Of a stretch of 64,000 bases of DNA, positions 35,133 to 43,494 are shown piece after piece. The stretch covers positions 806,001 to 870,000 of the forward strand of contig JASCOH010000001.1 in the NCBI GenBank assembly GCA_029959295.1, in the 5' to 3' direction. Position numbers and translations under genes: made by a program. The notes under the pieces were generated by a model. The model was not told the origin of the DNA. It was given only the letters and a program-made list of their open reading frames with translations, and did no database searches. This stretch comes from Flavobacteriaceae bacterium PS02334. Lineage in GTDB: Bacteria; Bacteroidota; Bacteroidia; Flavobacteriales; Flavobacteriaceae. The first letter of the stretch is position 1. Every line of letters starts with the position of its first letter.

Positions 35133-36143
35133 CTACCATTTAATCACTGCGCTTCCCCAAGTAAATCCGCTTCCAAAGGCTGCCAAAACAACAGTATCCC
35201 CAGATTTGATTTTGCCTTTTTCCCAAGCTTCTGTCAAAGCAATCGGAATCGATGCCGCAGTCGTGTTTCCATATTTCTGGATATTATTATACACTTGGTC
35301 GTCAGTCAATTTGAATTTCTGCTGGATGAACTGCGAAATCCTCAAATTCGCTTGGTGCGGAATCAGCATATCAATATCTGAAACCTCCAGATTGCTCGCT
35401 TTTAAGCCTTCCATAATCACTTCGCTGAAACGAACTACCGCATTTTTGAATACAAACTGTCCGTTCATGTAAGGAAAGTAGCTTTCGTCATTCGGGTCGT
35501 TGTCTGCAATAATATCAGTTACCCAACGGCCTCCCATTCCTGGCGCTTTCACTATTAATTCTTCGGCATGCTGTCCTTCTGAATGCAAATGCGTAGACAG
35601 AATTCCTTTTGCAGTATCTTCTTCTCTCGACAAAACTGCCGCGCCCGCTCCATCGCCAAAAATCACGGATACACCGCGCCCGCGAGTCGTCATGTCCAAT
35701 CCTGTGGAATGTACTTCTGACCCGATAATCAGGATGTTTTTATACATTCCGGTCTTAATATATTGGTCGGCAATCGACAAGGCATAAATAAATCCGGAGC
35801 ATTGATTTCTAACATCTAACGCGCCAACAGTTCTTAATCCCAAGTCTCTCTGAACTAAAACTCCTGGTCCAGGAAAATAATAATCAGGACTCAAAGTGGC
35901 AAAAACCACGAAGTCAATATCTTCTTTGGCAACGCCAGAACGCTCAATCGCAATTTCAGCGGCCTTCACGCCCATCGTTGTCGTTGTATTTCCGTCACCT
36001 TTTGCAATGTGGCGTCTTTCTTGAATGCCGGTTCTTTCTTGGATCCACTCGTCATTAGTCTCGATAATTTTTGACAAATCATCATTGGTAACTATATTTT
36101 CAGGAACATAATATCCTAAACCTGCAATTTTGGAATGATACAT
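35133..36143 (-). CDS. fabH: 3-oxoacyl-ACP synthase III (KAS III)
   Basis: Condenses acetyl-CoA (or a branched acyl-CoA) with malonyl-ACP to start fatty-acid synthesis. The 336-residue thiolase-fold protein has the catalytic triad in order: Cys in VRNQCSGFIYAL (near 115), His in IPHQANLRI (near 260) and Asn in YGNTTAASIPIAL (near 290), plus the family's GDGAGAAV and the C-terminal GSGFTWGSAVIKW. Bacteroidota have several KAS III paralogs, so it may be housekeeping or specialised; fatty-acid genes are not adjacent. Start and promoter fit: ATG 31 bp after a -7 box. Confidence 0.92.
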   Translation of the reverse strand: MYHSKIAGLGYYVPENIVTNDDLSKIIETNDEWIQERTGIQERRHIAKGDGNTTTTMGVKAAEIAIERSGVAKEDIDFVVFATLSPDYYFPGPGVLVQRDLGLRTVGALDVRNQCSGFIYALSIADQYIKTGMYKNILIIGSEVHSTGLDMTTRGRGVSVIFGDGAGAAVLSREEDTAKGILSTHLHSEGQHAEELIVKAPGMGGRWVTDIIADNDPNDESYFPYMNGQFVFKNAVVRFSEVIMEGLKASNLEVSDIDMLIPHQANLRISQFIQQKFKLTDDQVYNNIQKYGNTTAASIPIALTEAWEKGKIKSGDTVVLAAFGSGFTWGSAVIKW

Positions 36144-36173
36144 ATTTTTATTATTTCGTTAAAAATCAGGATG

Positions 36174-36181
36174 CAAATTTA
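36174..36181 (-). promoter_or_regulatory. -7 promoter element for fabH
   Basis: TAAATTTG on the minus strand, about 31 bp before the ATG; a TTG lies 23 bp further upstream. Spacing is at the long end of the usual range. Confidence 0.55.
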
Positions 36182-36193
36182 AGCATCTTCTAA

Positions 36194-36208
36194 ATTGTAT
36201 AGTACAAT
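36194..36208. promoter_or_regulatory. Operator-like palindrome at the fabH promoter
   Basis: ATTGTA-TAG-TACAAT, a perfect 6-bp palindrome with a 3-bp centre, just upstream of the -7 box and overlapping the -33 TTG. A dimeric repressor could bind; chance cannot be excluded in AT-rich DNA. Confidence 0.35.
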
Positions 36209-36255
36209 ATAGCAAAATTATATTTAATTGATATTCTACTGAAAGTAATTTTTCA

Positions 36256-36423
36256 GACTCTACTTATTTTGAGCGGGACATTGCTTGTTCGGGTTGAGAC
36301 ATTACTTGTTTGGGTTTGGACATAGCTTGTTTTAGTATGGACAATGCCTATTCGGATTGAGACATAGCTTATTTGGGTTTGGACAATACTCATTCGGGTC
36401 GCGACAATGCTTATTCCCCAAAC
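36256..36423. repeat. Eight tandem copies of a 21-bp unit
   Basis: Eight contiguous, exactly 21-bp units start at 36256, 36277, 36298, 36319, 36340, 36361, 36382 and 36403. The consensus is about GACATAGCTTATTTGGGTTTG. The GACA start, the CTT/ATT core and the GGGTT end are kept; other positions drift. No spacers, so not CRISPR. It fills the spacer between divergent fabH and the S9 peptidase. A 21-bp period is two helical turns. On the minus strand one frame is open through all units. Confidence 0.88.
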
Positions 36424-36424
36424 T

Positions 36425-36495
36425 TGTCATTCCGACGAATGAGGAATCTTCGGAAGTGGAGCTACATTACCATTTCTCTTTCGTCGGAATGACAA
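36425..36495. repeat. REP-like double palindrome, copy 3 (degenerate)
   Basis: Arms at 36425-36448 and 36472-36495 (TTGTCATTCCGACGAA and on) match over the outer 16 bases and at 21 of 24 overall. It directly adjoins the 21-bp repeat array and lies in the divergent spacer upstream of the S9 peptidase. Confidence 0.8.
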
Positions 36496-36613
36496 AAAAT
36501 ACGCCAACAGCTTCTTAAGATCTGCCATAATCTGTTTTAACAAAAAAATTTAGCACATGTAACAACCTTGCCTTATTTTAGACCAATAAATCATCAACCC
36601 TAAATAGATACTT

Positions 36614-39022
36614 ATGAAATTAAAATTTTCGTTGCTATTCTTGCTTGTCGGCTTGGCCGGATTTGCGCAGGAAGAGCTTACTTATCAAAAGCCTTCCAAG
36701 GAAATTCTGGACTTGGCTGACTACGAAAGAGCGCCGTCGGTTTCCATGGATACCAAAAAAGAATACATGCTTCTTTCTTACCGAAATACGTACAAAACGC
36801 TTGACGAATTAAACCAAGAAGAGCTGCGTTTGGGCGGTTTGAGAATCAACCCGATTACGAATATCTCAAGCACTGTAACGTACATCAACAATATTAAGAT
36901 CCGCAAGATTAAAGACAAGAATGAAATTCAAGTAACCGGCTTGCCTCAAAACCCAAAAATCAGCAATATCGCCTGGTCGCCAGACGAACAGAAGATTGCT
37001 TTCACGCACACGACTGCAACAGGCGTTGAATTGTATGTTTTGGATATTGCTTCCGCGAAAGCGACGAAATTGACAGAAGCCAACTTGAATGCCAACATGG
37101 GAAGCCCGTTCAGCTGGTACCGCGACAACCAAAGCTTGCTGATAAAAGTGCTTCCAAAAAACCGTCCGGCATTAATCGATGCTAAAAAAGACCTTCCAAA
37201 AGGACCGACGGTTTCTTCAAGCGACGGTACGAAATCTTCAAACAGAACTTTCCAAGATTTATTAAAGAATAAAACAGACGAGACCAACTTCGAAACACTA
37301 GTAATGTCTGAATTGTACAAATTAGACCTCAGCGGAAAAGCTACGTTATATAAAAATGCTGATTTGTATGCCGGAGAAGGTTTTTCTCCTGATGGAAATT
37401 ACATCTTGATCACGACAATCAAAAGACCGTTTTCTTACATCGTGCCTCTGAGCCGTTTCCCGATGACTGCCGTTGTGTATGACTTATCAGGCAAAGAAGT
37501 AAAAGTAGTCAATGAGGTTGCCCTTTCAGAGGTGATGCCAAAAGGTTTCATGGCAACACGAACAGGAAAAAGATCAATGAGCTGGAGAAGTGATTTGCCT
37601 GCAACTTTATCTTATGTAGAAGCTTTAGACGGCGGCGATCCAGCAAACAAAGTAGATTTCAGAGACGAAATTTTCTTGTGGAATGCTCCTTTTACAGCTA
37701 ATCCGACTTCTTTAGCTAAGACCGTGCAGCGTTATGCAGGTGTGGTTTGGGGAAATAATACAACTGCCATTTTATATGACCAATGGTATGATACCCGAAA
37801 TGAAAAGACGTATTTAATCAATCCGTCAAATCCTGCACAAGCGCCAAAAGTAATCTTTGACAGAAATTCTCAAGATATTTATTCTGATCCGGGAAGCTTT
37901 GAAACTGTAAAAAACCAATATGGAAGACAAGTTTTGGCTTTAGAAAACGACAACGCATTTCTTATCGGAGAAGGACACACAAAAGAAGGACAGTTTCCTT
38001 TCATAGACGAATTCAACATGAAGACTTTAAAACCGAAACGCTTGTACCAATCGGCTTACAAAGACAAAAAAGAGTCTATTTTCTCTATCGAAGATTTCAA
38101 GAAAGGTGATGTTTTGGTGCAGATTCAATCCAAAAGCGATTACCCTAATTATTACTTCAGAAACATCAAGAAAAAGAACGAGCTGACACAAATTACCGAT
38201 TTCAAGAATCCTTTTGAAAGCATCAAGAATGTGCACAAAGAAGTGATCAAATACAAAAGGAAAGACGGTGTTGAGCTTTCTGGAACTTTATATCTTCCGG
38301 CAGGTTATGACATGAAAAAGAAAGAGAAATTGCCTTTGCTGATTTGGGCTTATCCTGAAGAATACAAAGACAAAAACAGTGCAGGACAAAGTTCTCAAAA
38401 CCCAAATGACTTCACATTTCCTTACTACGGATCGTTTGTATATTGGGTAACAAAAGGCTATGTTGTCTTGGATGATGCGTCTTTCCCAATCATCGGCGAA
38501 GGAACTACGGAACCAAACGATACTTTTATTCCGCAATTGGTTTCAAATGCAGAAGCGGCGATTGATGCTGTAGATAAATTGGGCTATATCAATCGCAAGA
38601 AAGTGGCTGTTGGAGGCCATTCTTATGGCGCTTTCATGACCGCAAACTTGTTGACACATTCGAATTTATTTGCTTGCGGCATAGCGAGAAGCGGCGCTTA
38701 CAATAGAACTTTGACTCCTTTCGGATTCCAAAGCGAGCAAAGAAATTACTGGGAAGCAACTGACGTTTACAACACCATGTCACCGTTCATGAACGCAGAA
38801 AAAATGAAGACGCCGATGTTGCTGGTCCACGGTGATGCTGACAATAATCCGGGAACTTTCACCTTGCAGACAGAAAGATATTTCCAAGCCTTGAAAGGAT
38901 TAGGAGCTCCGGTTCGCATGGTTTTATTGCCAAAAGAAAGCCATGGATATGCCGCTAAAGAGAATATCTTGCACCTGCTTTGGGAACAAGATAAGTTCTT
39001 GGAGAAGTATTTGAAGAATTAA
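36614..39022 (+). CDS. Secreted S9-family serine peptidase, glutamyl-endopeptidase-like
   Basis: An 802-residue exported prolyl-oligopeptidase-fold enzyme. Residues 1-18 form a signal peptide (LLFLLVGLAGFAQ). A beta-propeller (about 40-560) is followed by the alpha/beta-hydrolase domain with the triad Ser in GGHSYGAFMTANLL (near 670), Asp in LVHGDADNNPG (near 741) and His in ESHGYAA (near 777). The segment GIARSGAYNRTLTPFGFQ is very like chloroplast glutamyl endopeptidase (S9D), so cleavage after Glu is a reasonable guess. It has no T9SS domain and is probably periplasmic. It ends in a good terminator. Confidence 0.9.
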   Translation: MKLKFSLLFLLVGLAGFAQEELTYQKPSKEILDLADYERAPSVSMDTKKEYMLLSYRNTYKTLDELNQEELRLGGLRINPITNISSTVTYINNIKIRKIKDKNEIQVTGLPQNPKISNIAWSPDEQKIAFTHTTATGVELYVLDIASAKATKLTEANLNANMGSPFSWYRDNQSLLIKVLPKNRPALIDAKKDLPKGPTVSSSDGTKSSNRTFQDLLKNKTDETNFETLVMSELYKLDLSGKATLYKNADLYAGEGFSPDGNYILITTIKRPFSYIVPLSRFPMTAVVYDLSGKEVKVVNEVALSEVMPKGFMATRTGKRSMSWRSDLPATLSYVEALDGGDPANKVDFRDEIFLWNAPFTANPTSLAKTVQRYAGVVWGNNTTAILYDQWYDTRNEKTYLINPSNPAQAPKVIFDRNSQDIYSDPGSFETVKNQYGRQVLALENDNAFLIGEGHTKEGQFPFIDEFNMKTLKPKRLYQSAYKDKKESIFSIEDFKKGDVLVQIQSKSDYPNYYFRNIKKKNELTQITDFKNPFESIKNVHKEVIKYKRKDGVELSGTLYLPAGYDMKKKEKLPLLIWAYPEEYKDKNSAGQSSQNPNDFTFPYYGSFVYWVTKGYVVLDDASFPIIGEGTTEPNDTFIPQLVSNAEAAIDAVDKLGYINRKKVAVGGHSYGAFMTANLLTHSNLFACGIARSGAYNRTLTPFGFQSEQRNYWEATDVYNTMSPFMNAEKMKTPMLLVHGDADNNPGTFTLQTERYFQALKGLGAPVRMVLLPKESHGYAAKENILHLLWEQDKFLEKYLKN

Positions 39023-39057
39023 TTTTAGGCAAAAGTGAATAGCCAAAAGGCAAAAGT

Positions 39058-39093
39058 AAATCCCCGAAGTCAGATGATTTCGGGGATTTTTAT
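39058..39093 (+). terminator. Rho-independent terminator after the S9 peptidase gene
   Basis: AATCCCCGAA pairs with TTTCGGGGATT around a 9-base loop and is followed by T's. Confidence 0.88.
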
Positions 39094-39096
39094 TTT

Positions 39097-39114
39097 GGCG
39101 TTCCTCGCAATGAC
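39097..39114. repeat. Half of a REP-like element (remnant)
   Basis: Reverse complement GTCATTGCGAGGAACGCC resembles one arm of the double palindromes (GTCATTGCGACGAAGG...). No partner arm is present, so it is a decayed or single copy. Confidence 0.5.
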
Positions 39115-39115
39115 T

Positions 39116-40063
39116 TTAAAGCACTTTATTATTTACTTCTAGATAAACTAAAGCTTCATTTTCTAGCGCCGTATTATGCTCAAAGAAAATCACTTGTTTT
39201 TCAAGAACACCTTTTATTAAATATCTATTTCCTTTAAAGAAAGACTGCTTCACCAAAACCTGAATAAATCCAGAAGAATTCACTTTGAGCTGATGCGGAT
39301 AAAGGAGCAGATTTGTAGTTTCTCCGTTTTCATCATCGACGGCAATTTCGTTTACTTCCCCAAAAAGCGAAGCGACATATTTATTCGCCGGATTGAAATA
39401 TAATTCTTTTGAAGGTGCTTTTTCAATCAGCTTTCCTTTCTGCATTACGATGGTTTCGTCGGCAAAAGAAAGAGCGTCTGCACTATCGTGCGTGGCAACT
39501 ATTACGGTAATTCCTTTTCTTTTTAGGTAGGCAAAAAGATTTCTTCGCAAGGCATTTTTCCTGAAATTATCAATATGGCTGAACGGTTCGTCTAATAATA
39601 AAACTTGCGGTTCTACAGCTAAAACTCTTGCCAAGGCTACTCTTTGCATTTGGCCACCGCTTAAATATTTTGCCTTAATATCTGCAAATTCAGACATTTC
39701 AACCATTGTCAATAAATCGGCTACGCGCTGGTCTTTGTCTTCCTTATACATATTTGAAAGATATTTCCCTACGTTTTCAGCGACTGTAATGTAGGGCATC
39801 AAGTCAAAATCCTGAGCCAGATATTTGATATACTCTTCTCCCGGAACTAAATTAAATTTCGGACCAAGAATTTGATTTCCGTCAAAGAAAATTTCGCCTT
39901 CGTTTAAATCATACAAACCATAAATCAATTTCAAGAGCGTGCTTTTTCCACAACCGCTTTCACCGATTACGGCTATATTTTGTCCTTTTTCAACATTGAA
40001 ACTTATATTTTGGATAACGGTTTTCTCTGAATATCCGAAAGAAATATTTTGAACTGATAGCAT
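39116..40063 (-). CDS. ABC transporter ATP-binding protein
   Basis: A 315-residue ATPase subunit. It shows Walker A GESGCGKST (34-42), a Q-loop, the signature LSGGQMQRVALARVLA, Walker B VLLLDEP, and the H-loop ATHDSAD. The fold and length, with an ~80-residue C-terminal extension after about 230 (YPHQLKV, VKQSFFKGNRYLIKG) resembling a TOBE-like regulatory domain, suggest an importer of the CUT1/phosphate/metal-anion type. No permease or binding-protein gene lies next to it, so it is an orphan here and the substrate is unknown. A -7 box precedes it. Confidence 0.9.
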   Translation of the reverse strand: MLSVQNISFGYSEKTVIQNISFNVEKGQNIAVIGESGCGKSTLLKLIYGLYDLNEGEIFFDGNQILGPKFNLVPGEEYIKYLAQDFDLMPYITVAENVGKYLSNMYKEDKDQRVADLLTMVEMSEFADIKAKYLSGGQMQRVALARVLAVEPQVLLLDEPFSHIDNFRKNALRRNLFAYLKRKGITVIVATHDSADALSFADETIVMQKGKLIEKAPSKELYFNPANKYVASLFGEVNEIAVDDENGETTNLLLYPHQLKVNSSGFIQVLVKQSFFKGNRYLIKGVLEKQVIFFEHNTALENEALVYLEVNNKVL

Positions 40064-40086
40064 TTTTTATTCTTAATTGAGGATCG

Positions 40087-40094
40087 CAAAGTTA
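40087..40094 (-). promoter_or_regulatory. -7 promoter element for the ABC ATPase gene
   Basis: TAACTTTG on the minus strand, about 24 bp before the ATG. Confidence 0.55.
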
Positions 40095-40138
40095 CAACGT
40101 TTACCTCCTAAGAAAAGTTTAAATTTAACTAAAAGCAT

Positions 40139-40177
40139 AAAAAAAATGCCCTTTTCAGTTTTTAGAAAAGGGCATTT
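40139..40177 (-). terminator. Rho-independent terminator after the 1008-residue T9SS gene
   Basis: A 14-bp stem AAAATGCCCTTTTC/GAAAAGGGCATTTT around a short loop, followed on the minus strand by a T8 run. Confidence 0.9.
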
Positions 40178-40197
40178 TAAATCAAAGTAACTATTCT

Positions 40198-43100
40198 CTA
40201 GTAAATTATTTTTTTAGCAATTTTAGCACCTTCTGCATTTTGAACTTGAACAATAAAAATCTGCTCAGATGAAGGAAGACTGTTAATTACAGTTTGTGTA
40301 TTATTCACCTTTTTATTTTCATAAACAATTCTTCCTTGCAAATCAATTACTCTCACTTGGTCGATTGTTTCTTTCCCTGCGTTTATAAAAATGGATTTAT
40401 CTTTTTTGTAAACTATTACTGCTTCTGCACTCCAAGAAGGATTTTCTACGCCAAGCGGTTCTAATTTATATACGATTTCGAATCTGTCATTAAACGTTCC
40501 GATATTTGAAGCAAAAGAATATCCAGACGATTTCAAGTCATGAACTACATTCAAAAGATTATCTTTCAAATAAATGTTTTGGCTGTCAAACAAACCATCA
40601 ACCTGGTCAATCGAGATTGATAAATTTCCGGCAGTTGTAGCAATATAACCTAATTGAACTGCGTCATTTTCTTGAAAAGGCATAGAACGACCTTGGATTG
40701 CTAGTTTTTCATCTGCTACAATTGAATATAAAATAGCCGCATTTTCTCCGTAAATCTTTCCGTCAAAATCTCTATCCAAATCATTTGTTGCTGATTTTAA
40801 ATAACCGACAAGCGCTTGATTAAAAATACCATCTGCGTTTTGAAGATTTAACCAAAAACGATGTCTCTCTAATGGCGTATTTTCAGATGAATTTCCCTGT
40901 CTGTAAAATTGATTATTTCCGGAACCAGCACGCATATAATTCTTGAAAACTGCATTTGCATTTCCTATACCTGAAGCTCCTTCTACAAAAAAAGATTGCC
41001 CTGAAGCGATTATTCCTGTCGGCATCATTGCGTTAGGACTAGTTGCTTTTACTGGTCCTGTTAAGTTCCATTTTGCATAATCACCTTCTGCATAAGAACC
41101 CGTTGTGGCATTTGGCAAAGTAGCGTGCGTCCACAAATAAACCGTTCCCCCGATTGCCGCTTTATTTGTAGGATTTCCCAAGAATAAATTAACATCTAAG
41201 CCAGAAGGATAAGGATTTCCGATAAGATTTGATTTCCCAGCTCCTTTTGCAACCTGAATAGTGATTTCGCCTGTATTTGGCGTTCCTGACATAGTTGCCG
41301 TATAAGTCGCAGGAACAGTCAGCGAATAAGTTTGCGGCGCTCTCACGATATATCCTTTTGCCTTTACCATCTCTGTTGAGTTTGGAACGCTCACCCAGTT
41401 ATTTATTGCAGTATCAAACTTATAATATTTGTCTGCTAATGTTGCAGGAGACAAATCGTGCAATGTTAGTGGCGCAACTGGCGAAGACCAATAAGTGTAA
41501 TCATAGCGCCTGATGGGCTGTGTTGTTCTGATAACTGAAATTTTTCCGGTGTTTACAGCAGCATTATTTATTTGAACCAAGCTTGCTGAGTTATTGAATA
41601 TCAAGCTTGCTGCGGGTGCTACTGCTACTTGATTTTGAATTGTCATTGTGTGATTTGAAAGCATGGTTACGGCGCCACTATTAACAGTACAGCTGCATCC
41701 AGATATATTTCCTGTTGAAGTATAATTTCCACTGAAAACTATGTTTTTATCTGCGGTTGGCGCTCCTCCAATCCATGTTAAGCCATCCCATTCTGATGTT
41801 CCTGTTCCAACTGTTAATGTTGCTGGAATAGATATTACAGAACCGTGAATATTGCTAACTACTACAGAATAAGAAGCCAGATCAGATGGATTTGAAGGAC
41901 TTATAATTGTATAGGAAGAAGAAGTTGCTCCTGTTATATTGATATTATTTTTTTTCCATTGGTAAGTAAGGTCAGGACCAGTAGCCGTAACGCTAAAAGT
42001 TATAGAAGAAGTACTGCCTGAACAAATTACTGCGGAAACTGGATTTTCAATAATTTCTGGAACGCTGATTAAAAATGAATTAGCATTGTAAGCAATAAAT
42101 GCAGGATCGCTATTCCCGCCCGGCATTAATTTGAACTTGTCAATAGATGCATAATTTGCAGCCGTGATTCCAAATTCTGAGAATTTAAAAGCAATTAAAC
42201 GAATTTCCCTTGTTGTATTTGAATCTGCATTTCCACTCGGAACTGCATTTTCATAAGGAATATTGTTTGGCAAAGTGAAAAGGTCTAAACTATACGTTCC
42301 GACATGAGAAATCGCACTTAAGTCAGCACTGATAGGATTTCCTACGATATTTCCATTGACATCTACGAAAGAATATACATCAGTAACACTAGTCGGAGCT
42401 GCTGTTTGTGTAATCAAAACATCCGGCTCGTTATCATTAATTGTTGAAGGCACGATATTGCTGACTTTATAAGCCATTACCATACTGCTAGTTACGTTGG
42501 TTACACCAGTTCCTAAATCAAGACCGTTAATTCCGTCAATCAAGACATCTCTTACCGTCAAGCCTGCAACTGCTGGCGAAAGATAATTAGCTGCAGTGCT
42601 ATTTCCATCAACTTTCGAACCTAGAGCAATATAATTTGATGAAGATGTTCCTGTATTTCCTGTAATTCCATCTGTTGAAAAAGCCTTGAAAACACGAGGT
42701 GTGAAAACATCAGAATGAGATGTAAGCGATGCGTCGTTTACACCAGTAGAATAAAGGGTACCGTTGTAAGTCAAAGCAACTAAATTATGTCGATTATCAG
42801 GCAAGGTTGTGTTTCTGGCGCTTGATGCCGATGACCAATAGCCTTGAAAATCAGTCACAACTCTTGTAATTGCTGCTGTTGATGAAGTGTTTGAAGGCGA
42901 AACATAAACAATTGAACCTGTAGCAGTTGCAACAACTGAACCGTTTGTAACCGTTACGCTTCCGCTTGAACCGGTAGCTACAAAAACTTTAAGCTGCGTG
43001 GCCGACCAACTGCTTACCGAAACTGTTGTTCCTCCTAATTTCACTACTGAAGATGCTGTAAAGCCAGTTCCGTTAATAATAACCGCTGTACCTTTTGTAA

Positions 43101-43224
43101 CCACGGATGGCGAAAAGGAAGAGATTGTTTGAGCGAAAGAAGCTACTGTAAAAAACATTGAAACGAAAAGAGCAATCAGGCTTGCAATTTTCCTATTCTG
43201 TAATGGGGATTTAGAAGATTTCAT
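40198..43224 (-). CDS. IPT/TIG-domain secreted protein with T9SS type C sorting domain
   Basis: A 1008-residue exported protein. Signal peptide about 1-32 (LIALFVSMFFTVASFAQ). An IPT/TIG beta-sandwich follows (about 35-110: ISSFSPSVVTKGTAVIINGT), then a ~280-residue region without recognised homology, an Ig-like domain (about 395-475: YQWKKNNINITGATSSSY), and from about 480 the shared module: WIGGAPTADKNIVFSG, YDYTYWSSPVAP, AKGYIVRAPQTYS, NLIGNPYPSGLD, DRDFDGKIYGENA. The end, VIVYKKDKSIFINAG to IAKKIIY, is a type C T9SS signal as in Flavobacterium chitinase ChiA. It is the smallest of three neighbouring paralogs. Role is presumed surface adhesion; no catalytic motif was seen. Confidence 0.88.
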   Translation of the reverse strand: MKSSKSPLQNRKIASLIALFVSMFFTVASFAQTISSFSPSVVTKGTAVIINGTGFTASSVVKLGGTTVSVSSWSATQLKVFVATGSSGSVTVTNGSVVATATGSIVYVSPSNTSSTAAITRVVTDFQGYWSSASSARNTTLPDNRHNLVALTYNGTLYSTGVNDASLTSHSDVFTPRVFKAFSTDGITGNTGTSSSNYIALGSKVDGNSTAANYLSPAVAGLTVRDVLIDGINGLDLGTGVTNVTSSMVMAYKVSNIVPSTINDNEPDVLITQTAAPTSVTDVYSFVDVNGNIVGNPISADLSAISHVGTYSLDLFTLPNNIPYENAVPSGNADSNTTREIRLIAFKFSEFGITAANYASIDKFKLMPGGNSDPAFIAYNANSFLISVPEIIENPVSAVICSGSTSSITFSVTATGPDLTYQWKKNNINITGATSSSYTIISPSNPSDLASYSVVVSNIHGSVISIPATLTVGTGTSEWDGLTWIGGAPTADKNIVFSGNYTSTGNISGCSCTVNSGAVTMLSNHTMTIQNQVAVAPAASLIFNNSASLVQINNAAVNTGKISVIRTTQPIRRYDYTYWSSPVAPLTLHDLSPATLADKYYKFDTAINNWVSVPNSTEMVKAKGYIVRAPQTYSLTVPATYTATMSGTPNTGEITIQVAKGAGKSNLIGNPYPSGLDVNLFLGNPTNKAAIGGTVYLWTHATLPNATTGSYAEGDYAKWNLTGPVKATSPNAMMPTGIIASGQSFFVEGASGIGNANAVFKNYMRAGSGNNQFYRQGNSSENTPLERHRFWLNLQNADGIFNQALVGYLKSATNDLDRDFDGKIYGENAAILYSIVADEKLAIQGRSMPFQENDAVQLGYIATTAGNLSISIDQVDGLFDSQNIYLKDNLLNVVHDLKSSGYSFASNIGTFNDRFEIVYKLEPLGVENPSWSAEAVIVYKKDKSIFINAGKETIDQVRVIDLQGRIVYENKKVNNTQTVINSLPSSEQIFIVQVQNAEGAKIAKKIIY

Positions 43225-43437
43225 AGTTAGATGTATTGTAGTTGTGATTGAAAATGCTTGTTAAATGGTGGTAAATTATTAGTAAAATAAATTAAAAAAT
43301 TTCGCAATTACTTTACAAGCTCCTTATAATCGTTGAACGGTATGATTTCATCGACGAACTACATGCCTGAATTTTTCAAAGTGTCTTTTTCTTTTTCAAA
43401 GCGCCAATTTTTCTTCTAAAAATCAATAGTTAATTCC
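43225..43437. other. Leader/spacer upstream of the 1008-residue gene
   Basis: AT-rich spacer with no recognised gene. I found no convincing -7 box here and only the terminator at 43438 as structure. Confidence 0.5.
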
Positions 43438-43472
43438 AAAAAAAAATCCCCTTTCAAATAAATGAAAGAGGA
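43438..43472 (-). terminator. Rho-independent terminator after the 2618-residue gene
   Basis: Stem AATCCCCTTTCA/TGAAAGAGGATT (one mismatch or G-U) with a 6-base loop, followed by T8-9 on the minus strand. Confidence 0.82.
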
Positions 43473-43494
43473 TTTTTTTTATAGATTTAGTTTA

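Noticed and set aside
36256-36423. CRISPR array
   Set aside because: Units are contiguous with no spacers, and no cas gene is nearby.
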